A DNA stretch of 7,717 bases, taken from SAR324 cluster bacterium. GTDB lineage: Bacteria > SAR324 > NAC60-12. Within the stretch, counting starts at the first letter, position 1. Each line of letters starts with the position of its first letter. The notes below the pieces were generated by a model. That model was not told the origin of the DNA, searched no databases, and worked only from the letters and a program-made list of their open reading frames with translations. The position numbers were made by a program, and so were the translations under genes. The stretch is taken from the NCBI GenBank assembly GCA_022448705.1, contig JAKUUF010000069.1:1-7717 (forward strand), in the 5' to 3' direction. Of this stretch, positions 1 to 5,078 are shown piece after piece.

Positions 1-7
1 GAATTTT

Positions 8-103
8 CCATTAAATTTAGCTGACACAGCTTGCTTGCCTTAGAACTGACATTCCCCCCTATACCACACTTTCAATTCTCAGTATTTACTAACCATTAAA
101 TTT
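8..103. repeat. Short direct repeat CCATTAAATTT (8-18 and 93-103)
   Basis: The same 11-mer occurs twice, 85 bp apart, in the non-coding region before the first gene; the second copy overlaps the start of the candidate -35 box. It may be a regulator site or a chance repeat in AT-rich DNA. A weak 5-bp hairpin (AGCTG/CAGCT, 19-31) lies between the copies. Nothing else is recognised in 1-152. Confidence 0.3.
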
Positions 104-130
104 CACAATCTATTGATAATATTACATAAT
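102..130 (+). promoter_or_regulatory. Candidate sigma-70-type promoter for the 153-623 gene and popT
   Basis: A -35-like TTCACA (102-107) and a -10-like CATAAT (125-130) are separated by exactly 17 bp, each matching 5 of 6 bases of the bacterial housekeeping consensus. The predicted transcription start, near 137, leaves a leader of about 16 nt before the ATG at 153. The region is very AT-rich, so chance matches are likely, but box quality, spacing and position agree. Confidence 0.45.
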
Positions 131-152
131 ATATAACGGAATTAAAGCTGTC

Positions 153-623
153 ATGCTTCTTGCACTAATATCCAATGTATTTTCTAAGACTTCATTCGGC
201 ATTAAAAAAACAGAGAAAAAACTCATGCTGGAAGACAAATCTAATTCACGACAGACCACAAAAAGTTTTCACGAAAATTTGATACAGAGGCTTGGACCAT
301 ACGAAGGCCGGGCTCTTGACGCACTTGGCCAGGATTTTTTCTATCTGGTAGATCAGCTTTCTGCAGAGCTGCATGAAAAACATCCCCAGGACGCTCCATT
401 GCTGGATTTGAGTGAGTCGGAATTCCCGTGGGAATTACAGGTTTTCGCAAACCAGTTTTTGCGTGAATGTGTCCAATCTAAAGGTGAGCTGACAAAATTT
501 TGCTGCGGATTGAGAAAAAAATTAGAGGACACAGAGTTTAGAAAGAAATTCTGGAAAATTCTTGATGCAGCATATCAGCAACATTTTTACGTAACAGACA
601 GCGAAAAACATTTTCTTGTCTGA
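153..623 (+). CDS. Hypothetical protein, small and mostly helical, cotranscribed with popT
   Basis: A 156-residue protein that I do not recognise. It has no signal peptide or membrane segment that I can see; the first 16 residues are mildly hydrophobic but are followed at once by a lysine-rich stretch (KKTEKK, residues 18-23). The rest looks soluble and helical, rich in Phe, Leu, Glu and Lys, with three cysteines around residues 106-118, two of them adjacent. The start is uncertain: ATG 153 lacks a good ribosome binding site, and ATG 225 (Met25) is an alternative that would remove the hydrophobic-basic lead and leave 132 residues. Support for it being real comes from the promoter candidate just upstream, the open frame, and a 17-bp gap to the same-strand popT gene. 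No function is assigned. Confidence 0.6.
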   Translation: MLLALISNVFSKTSFGIKKTEKKLMLEDKSNSRQTTKSFHENLIQRLGPYEGRALDALGQDFFYLVDQLSAELHEKHPQDAPLLDLSESEFPWELQVFANQFLRECVQSKGELTKFCCGLRKKLEDTEFRKKFWKILDAAYQQHFYVTDSEKHFLV

Positions 624-637
624 GTAAAATCTTACTC
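622..637 (+). promoter_or_regulatory. Hairpin across the stop codon and popT ribosome-binding region
   Basis: GAGTAA (622-627) and TTACTC (632-637) form a perfect 6-bp stem with a 4-nt loop. The stem includes the last two bases of the upstream stop codon and ends 3 nt before the popT ATG at 641. No Shine-Dalgarno sequence is present in the gap. It could couple or damp popT translation; it has no U-tract, so it is unlikely to be a terminator. Confidence 0.35.
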
Positions 638-640
638 CTC

Positions 641-1654
641 ATGCCCCAAAATCCAGCTGAAAACGAGGAAAAGACCGCAGCTTCAGCCTCCAAACCTGAA
701 ACATGGAAAAAAGCCTGGATGGCCTCTCCCGGCCCAGTTACATATTCCGACCACGCTATCCTGTTTTTAAAAGGTTTTTGCATGGGAACTGCGGATATTG
801 TACCGGGTGTTTCCGGAGGAACTGTTGCTTTTATAACAGGTATTTATCATGCACTGCTGACAGCAATCTCTTCCTTCAACTGGAGAACATTTCTGCAGGC
901 ACTTCGCTTCAGAGGTAAAGAAGCGCTTTCTGAGCTTCATCTGCGTTTTATAGTTACACTTGCTGCAGGAATTGCCTTGGCAGTGGTCAGCACAGCCCAC
1001 CTCATGCATTACCTGCTTACCGAACATGCTGTACAGACATGGTCCTTATTTTTTGGTTTGATAACAGCTTCAATCATTGTAGTCAGCCACTCGATTAAAA
1101 ATCGAATTTCCAGTTTCCCCACTTTAATATTAGGCACTCTGCTCGCTTACGGGATAACCAGCATGATACCACTGCATACTCCGGAAGAGCCCTGGTTTAT
1201 CTTCTTCTGCGGAGTTGTTGCAATATGCGCCATGATTCTTCCGGGACTGAGCGGTTCATTCATTCTGCTTGTTTTGGGAAAATATGCTTTCATTACAGCA
1301 GCATTGAGGAATCCATTTATGCTGGAAAATACTCAAATTCTTATGATTTTCCTTGCCGGATGCGTAACAGGAATTTTAGGATTTTCAAGGATTCTGCGCT
1401 ACGGACTGATGCGCTGGCATGATTTCACGATAGCATTCCTGACCGGACTGATGATCGGAGCAATGCGCAAAGTCTGGCCCTGGAAAGTTGCTCTGGAAAG
1501 TCAAATTATTCGTGGAAAGGAATATGTGATAAGGGAAGAAAATGTCTGGCCGCTGATGGACGGTGACCTGGTGATTGCAATGCTGCTGATGTCCGCTGGT
1601 TTCGCGCTGGTTCTGGTACTGGAGAAATTTTCCGGAAGGAGTTCTGCCAATTAA
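641..1654 (+). CDS. popT: DUF368 / PopT-family undecaprenyl phosphate translocase
   Basis: A 337-residue polytopic inner-membrane protein of the DUF368 family. Members (PopT) were shown in 2023 to return undecaprenyl phosphate, the lipid carrier for peptidoglycan and O-antigen units, from the outer to the inner leaflet of the cytoplasmic membrane. The family signature is clear: GTADIVPGVSGGT at residues 49-61, echoed in the second half by AMILPGLSGSF at 197-207, the expected paired re-entrant motifs of an internal repeat. A third conserved block, FLTGLMIGAMRKVWPW, lies near residues 263-278. Hydrophobic segments fill most of residues 38-330. The first ~35 residues are polar and look like an extension; ATG 719 (Met27) is an alternative start, and neither ATG has a good ribosome binding site. 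The gene lies 17 bp after an unknown gene, probably in one transcript, and its TAA overlaps the stop of the convergent gene. Confidence 0.87.
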   Translation: MPQNPAENEEKTAASASKPETWKKAWMASPGPVTYSDHAILFLKGFCMGTADIVPGVSGGTVAFITGIYHALLTAISSFNWRTFLQALRFRGKEALSELHLRFIVTLAAGIALAVVSTAHLMHYLLTEHAVQTWSLFFGLITASIIVVSHSIKNRISSFPTLILGTLLAYGITSMIPLHTPEEPWFIFFCGVVAICAMILPGLSGSFILLVLGKYAFITAALRNPFMLENTQILMIFLAGCVTGILGFSRILRYGLMRWHDFTIAFLTGLMIGAMRKVWPWKVALESQIIRGKEYVIREENVWPLMDGDLVIAMLLMSAGFALVLVLEKFSGRSSAN

Positions 1655-2430
1655 GCTTTTTCCTTGAGTCCTTTCAGCAACTGCTTTACAGAACTAATCA
1701 ATATTTCACGCATCACAAGCTGCTCTTCAGGGTTTTCACAGTCAGCGAACCTCTCAAAATAACCAGTTACTGTTTGCAAAGACTCCTTGATTTTTTCAGG
1801 AGACATTCTGTATGCCCCCACTGAATCTTCTCTGCCTGTTTTCAGTTTTGAAGACCCATTTTGTTCCAGCAACTTCCTTTCACGCACACGTTTAAGTGTT
1901 TCCCTCAGTTCCCTGATGCTCGGTGCGTTTTTTTCTCCTCTGGCTTCCTGCCAAATCTCTTCTCTTTCTTCCGGTGTTCTGCAGGTACTCAGGAGGTATG
2001 CCCCGGAAGCGGTGTAGCGAGTAATCAGCTCAGGATTTGACTCATAAACCTCAGCCACCTTTCGGCATTGCATAGCAGATGAATACGGCATATTTATATT
2101 TTCCGCATACCAGGATTTAATCTGCTCAGTAGTGAGTTTTGATTCCCTGAGCAAAGAATGCAGGGAAATTAAGTGAAGTCCAAGTAAAAAATAATCATCA
2201 GCTATATTTTCAATGTACTTATTTATCCTGTTCACCACAGTCCGTACCTGTGGATATCCCTTTTGCAGAGACTCTTGTGCAGAATCAATGTTTAATTCAG
2301 GAAGAAAAAACTCCTTTTTTATCCTCCCAATCGGCAGTGATGAGCTGTCCCTGGTCGCATAATTTTTCTGAGCACCTTCCTGCTGAATTTCACGCTGTGA
2401 ATTCAGATTTATTTTCAGTTCTTTATTCAT
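1651..2430 (-). CDS. DUF3102-like helical protein, likely partner of ParA
   Basis: A 259-residue soluble, largely helical protein. Residues ~62-186 follow the pattern I know from DUF3102 proteins: a helix with FLLGLHLISLHSLLRES (81-97), then IKSWYAENINMPYSSAMQ (104-121) ending in a VAEVY helix, then TASGAYLLS (140-148), an acidic PEEREEIW stretch (153-160) and SIRELRETLKRVRERK (171-186). This layout resembles a helix-turn-helix DNA-binding core followed by a ParB-like linker, but sequence alone does not prove DNA binding. The N-terminal ~40 residues are polar and basic (Arg13, Lys22, Arg27, Arg36, Lys38, Lys39), as in ParB-type N-termini that stimulate ParA ATPases. The C-terminal ~50 residues are helical and may dimerise. 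It lies 175 bp downstream of parA on the same strand, behind its own promoter candidate and an inverted repeat. The DUF3102 assignment is from memory of the pattern; the partition role is inferred from context. Confidence 0.65.
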   Translation of the reverse strand: MNKELKINLNSQREIQQEGAQKNYATRDSSSLPIGRIKKEFFLPELNIDSAQESLQKGYPQVRTVVNRINKYIENIADDYFLLGLHLISLHSLLRESKLTTEQIKSWYAENINMPYSSAMQCRKVAEVYESNPELITRYTASGAYLLSTCRTPEEREEIWQEARGEKNAPSIRELRETLKRVRERKLLEQNGSSKLKTGREDSVGAYRMSPEKIKESLQTVTGYFERFADCENPEEQLVMREILISSVKQLLKGLKEKA

Positions 2431-2502
2431 GACTGTTCTTCATCCTTGAAGCTTGTTTTTTCCTAATAATTAATTCACTAAAGCATTCCTTGCTCCGAAA
2501 CA

Positions 2503-2532
2503 AAGTAGCACATGGATTTACTGTGCTAACTT
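2503..2532. repeat. Imperfect inverted repeat between parA and the DUF3102-like gene
   Basis: TAGCACA (2506-2512) and TGTGCTA (2522-2528) are exact inverted copies around a 9-nt loop. Allowing a single bulged base, the arms extend to 10 bp (2503-2512 with 2522-2532). On the minus strand the repeat follows directly after a promoter candidate, so it would cover the predicted transcription start and fits an operator. It is also followed on that strand by CTTTGTTT, so a weak terminator for parA is an alternative. A partition site is a third possibility, though the sequence is unlike the usual parS. Confidence 0.5.
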
Positions 2533-2533
2533 C

Positions 2534-2562
2534 ATTTTACATGGTTATCAGAAAAATCTGAA
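2534..2562 (-). promoter_or_regulatory. Candidate promoter for the DUF3102-like gene
   Basis: On the minus strand, TTCAGA (2557-2562, 4 of 6 consensus bases) and TAAAAT (2534-2539, 5 of 6) are spaced by 17 bp. A small perfect palindrome, TCAGA/TCTGA around AAAA (2548-2561), overlaps the -35 region, and the larger inverted repeat begins just downstream of the -10. The leader to the ATG would be about 100 nt. This suggests separate, possibly autoregulated expression from parA. Confidence 0.35.
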
Positions 2563-2605
2563 TATATTGTCTTTCAGCAAAATATTTCATAAATATTGAT
2601 TTTGA

Positions 2606-3379
2606 TCACTCACTTTTTCTTTGTTTAACTATCCTGCGCATAATTTCCCTGCATAGCTGATCGTACATCCCGGCACCACGGGTACACCCGTTCTTATAAT
2701 CAAAAATGTTTTTCTGAAATGCAGGTGCTTCCTGAATGGACACAGACTCTTCGATCATGGATTTAAAAATCAAATCAGGCCATCTTTCCTTCAGTCCAGT
2801 AGTAATTGTTCTGGCAAGTCTGGTACGTGGTTGAGATCGTGTTACAGCAATACCCAGGACTTCGGCTTTGCACTCACCCAGCTTGCTTTCCTTGAAGTCT
2901 TCAATATAAGACATTATCTGATCACAGCCACTGTATCCCAGATAGTCCGTAACTACCGGCACTATTACAAAATCAACATACATTAGAATATTACGGCTGA
3001 TTTCGTTCCAGCTGGGTGCAGTATCAATTATGACTATATTATGATTTATGGTTGAAAGTAGGTTTTTGAGCAGGTCATCTTTGAACTGAGTGTGACTGAG
3101 ATAGCTGGAAGCCTCCACCATTGCTTGCCCTCCGGAGGGTAAAAAGGAAAGACGCTCAGCCAGTTGCATAAACTCAAAATTACTTACTTTCCCCAAAATT
3201 ATGTTGGCAAGATTACAAAAGTGATCTCGCTGAAAAGTAGTGGTAATGTTAGCCTGGATATCCGAGTCAATTAAAAGAACTTCACGTCTGGCCTTGGCAA
3301 TGCGGCTGGCAAAATTGATGGCAAGAGTTGTTTTTGCCTGCCCGCCTTTCATGGTCATGACTGCAATTTTAATACTCAC
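2606..3379 (-). CDS. ParA/Soj-type partition ATPase with variant Walker A loop
   Basis: A 257-residue ParA/MinD-superfamily ATPase, close to the usual length for ParA proteins lacking an N-terminal DNA-binding extension. These proteins dimerise on ATP, bind DNA non-specifically and position plasmids, chromosomal origins or protein cargo. Visible motifs: deviant Walker A KGGQAKTT (residues 11-18) with signature Lys11 and catalytic-loop Lys16; A' motif LLIDSDIQAN (35-44) with Asp38 and Asp40; Walker B VIIDTAPS (116-123) with Asp119. Two positions differ from the common form: the Gly before Lys16 is Ala15, and the usual DPQ is D-I-Q (Ile41). The start is GTG; a strong GGGGAGG lies only 1 nt before it, so initiation may instead occur at the ATT two codons later. 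An in-frame TAA lies just upstream, so the frame cannot extend further. The gene is 34 bp after pfaD and probably cotranscribed. Which cargo it moves is unknown; the DUF3102-like protein is the likely partner. Confidence 0.93.
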   Translation of the reverse strand: MSIKIAVMTMKGGQAKTTLAINFASRIAKARREVLLIDSDIQANITTTFQRDHFCNLANIILGKVSNFEFMQLAERLSFLPSGGQAMVEASSYLSHTQFKDDLLKNLLSTINHNIVIIDTAPSWNEISRNILMYVDFVIVPVVTDYLGYSGCDQIMSYIEDFKESKLGECKAEVLGIAVTRSQPRTRLARTITTGLKERWPDLIFKSMIEESVSIQEAPAFQKNIFDYKNGCTRGAGMYDQLCREIMRRIVKQRKSE

Positions 3380-3399
3380 ACCTCCCCGATTTTATTCAT
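3376..3399 (-). promoter_or_regulatory. parA Shine-Dalgarno with overlapping 7-codon mini-ORF
   Basis: The gap between pfaD and parA holds GGGGAGG (3381-3387, minus strand), the only strong ribosome binding site in the window. It also holds ATG at 3397-3399 opening a 7-codon frame (MNKIGEV) whose TGA (3376-3378) overlaps the parA GTG start (3377-3379). Such start-stop overlap is typical of translational coupling, but the mini-ORF has no clear ribosome binding site of its own and may be chance. Confidence 0.35.
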
Positions 3400-3413
3400 T
3401 AAGATTGAAAAAT

Positions 3414-5048
3414 TCAGTTGGGAATTGCCAAAAAAGGCTTAGGCAGATATGCTTCACAGGAAGAAGGCAGCCGTATACCCTGAGTTTGTAAATGACGCAG
3501 CCTGTATAAATATGCCGCACCAGTCATGATGTGCCATGCTACTTCAACTGTTTTCCGTTGGGAAACATCCTCCAGATATGAACCTTTTACCCAGTTGTTG
3601 AAAGCCCCGATTGCCGGACCTGCCCAAATCTGGTAATCCGTTTCACGCCCTTTTTCACCGGTGTTTGACCAGTGTGAAGTCAAACCCAGGTACCAGCGAA
3701 AAATCAAAGCCATCTTTCTCTTCGGGTGATCTTTTGCACGTTCAATCTGATGTGGGTCCCGTTCATAAAAATGTTCCTTTGTCTGACTCCAGATCTCTTC
3801 AAGTGAGTTGCGGAAGACCTGTTGCTCCAGTTTTTGCCGCTCCGGCAAAGGTATTTCTTCGATGCTTTCGTAGTTCTTATACAGTTCATAAAGTTTTTTG
3901 GCGCGCATGGGAAACAAAGTCCCCCGCTTGAGAACCTGCAGTTCGACACCCATTTCAAACATATCTGCGGCAGGAGCCATTATTACATCAGCCATTTCCG
4001 CCTGAGCCAGAAGTCCTTTACTGTGTTCAGAGGCAGCTGCTTCAACGCATGCCTGGTTTACTGAACCTGTCACAACGTATGCTGCACCCATCATAAAAGC
4101 AGCCAATGCAGAGGCAGGAGTTCCTATTCCACCTGCCGCGCCCACACGAATAGTATGCGAATATCCATATTGTTCCTGAAATTGTTCACGCAATGCTATA
4201 ATCGCTGGCAGGAGAGAAACAAGCGGGCGATTGTCAGTGTGCCCTCCGGAATCAGCTTCCACCGTGATGTCGTCTGCCATAGGCACTGCTGCAGCAAGCT
4301 GTGCCTGTTCCCTTGTAATGCTTTTTTCCTCAAGCAGCTTGTTCAGCATAGCTTCAGGAGCCGGTGCCATGAATTTGGAAGCTACTTCCGCTCGTGAAAT
4401 TTTTGCAATTACTCTGTTTGTTATTTCAACCTGGTTTTGTGTACTCCTGCGCAAGCCTGCCACTCGATAGCGCACAATATTAGGAGTCAAACCAAGGAAT
4501 GCAGAAGCTTCAACTGTTCTAACACCATACTTCAAGTATAAATCTACTGCAGCCCTTTCAATTGCATCTTCGCTTGGACTGTGGATCAAGTTAAAAGCAT
4601 AAGGACCATCCGGCAAAGCCTTCTGAATGATGTTTATTGCTTTTTCAATTCTGGAAGGAAGCAAACCTGCTGCTCCAAATGAACTGAGCAGACCGACCTT
4701 ACCTGAAGAAATAACAAGATTTTCTGAGGCTATTCCGTTTGCCATAGATCCGGTCATGTAGGCCATTTTAAGACCATGAAACTTGATGAATTCCGGATCT
4801 CCCAGCTGCGTGGTCTTCAGGGGCAGTGCTTGAGCCAGAAGGGACATAGATGAACCGGAAGAAGATTCATCCGCATCCTCTTTCAGGCAAACTCCAACTG
4901 AATCTCCATTTTTCACAATACAGCATGTTTTATCCAGCTGGAGCAGTTTGTCACGCATCTCTGCATCAGAGTATGATACTGATTCAGGAACAATTTTCAG
5001 CTTTCTGCTGCTGTCTTGAATTTCTGAATCCGCAAGAATTTTATTCAT
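3414..5048 (-). CDS. pfaD: PfaD-family enoyl reductase of PUFA / polyketide synthases
   Basis: A 544-residue, full-length PfaD: a trans-acting, FMN-dependent enoyl reductase related to the 2-nitropropane dioxygenase/FabK TIM-barrel family. In PUFA synthases (PfaABCD) it saturates enoyl-thioester intermediates; homologues serve some polyketide pathways. Characteristic PfaD stretches: MANGIASENLVI (102-113), FGAAGLLP (124-131), YAFNLIHSPSE (150-160), VEASAFLGLTPNIVRYR (179-195), EADSGGHTDNRPL (264-276) with the likely active-site His270, GAAGGIGTP (303-311) and GAAYVVTGSVNQ (321-332) for FMN phosphate, VLKRGTLFPMRAKKLYELY (372-390), and a C-terminal KMALIFRWYLG...DYQIWAGPAIGAFN block (445-484) seen in PfaD but not in FabK. 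The first ~90 residues are less conserved. It starts 30 bp after lepA with no recognisable Shine-Dalgarno sequence. No ketosynthase, acyl carrier or dehydratase gene is adjacent, so partner enzymes must lie elsewhere. Confidence 0.95.
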   Translation of the reverse strand: MNKILADSEIQDSSRKLKIVPESVSYSDAEMRDKLLQLDKTCCIVKNGDSVGVCLKEDADESSSGSSMSLLAQALPLKTTQLGDPEFIKFHGLKMAYMTGSMANGIASENLVISSGKVGLLSSFGAAGLLPSRIEKAINIIQKALPDGPYAFNLIHSPSEDAIERAAVDLYLKYGVRTVEASAFLGLTPNIVRYRVAGLRRSTQNQVEITNRVIAKISRAEVASKFMAPAPEAMLNKLLEEKSITREQAQLAAAVPMADDITVEADSGGHTDNRPLVSLLPAIIALREQFQEQYGYSHTIRVGAAGGIGTPASALAAFMMGAAYVVTGSVNQACVEAAASEHSKGLLAQAEMADVIMAPAADMFEMGVELQVLKRGTLFPMRAKKLYELYKNYESIEEIPLPERQKLEQQVFRNSLEEIWSQTKEHFYERDPHQIERAKDHPKRKMALIFRWYLGLTSHWSNTGEKGRETDYQIWAGPAIGAFNNWVKGSYLEDVSQRKTVEVAWHIMTGAAYLYRLRHLQTQGIRLPSSCEAYLPKPFLAIPN

Positions 5049-5078
5049 AAATTGAGAGGTAAATTTATTTGATTATTT

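Noticed and set aside
1..24. Possible 3' end of an upstream gene (frame 1 ends in TGA at 22-24)
   Set aside because: Only seven codons are visible, too few to judge coding character or product.
19..31. Hairpin AGCTG/CAGCT as a terminator
   Set aside because: Only 5 bp with a 3-nt loop and no T-tract after it; too weak to call.
767..1027. Antisense open frame inside popT
   Set aside because: Low-complexity Cys/Lys-rich translation, opposite a clearly conserved gene; a shadow of popT coding.
1651..3379. Integrated plasmid or other mobile element around parA
   Set aside because: No replication, integrase, transposase or relaxase gene, no terminal repeats and no tRNA are visible; parA is packed behind pfaD and lepA as in an operon.
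3611..4470. Several plus-strand open frames opposite pfaD
   Set aside because: All lie fully inside a confident, well-conserved pfaD frame and have no recognisable protein features.
3414..5048. FabK or nitronate monooxygenase as the identity of this gene
   Set aside because: Those proteins are about 310-360 residues and lack the C-terminal FRWYLG/DYQIWAGPAIGAFN block; the length and motifs are those of PfaD.
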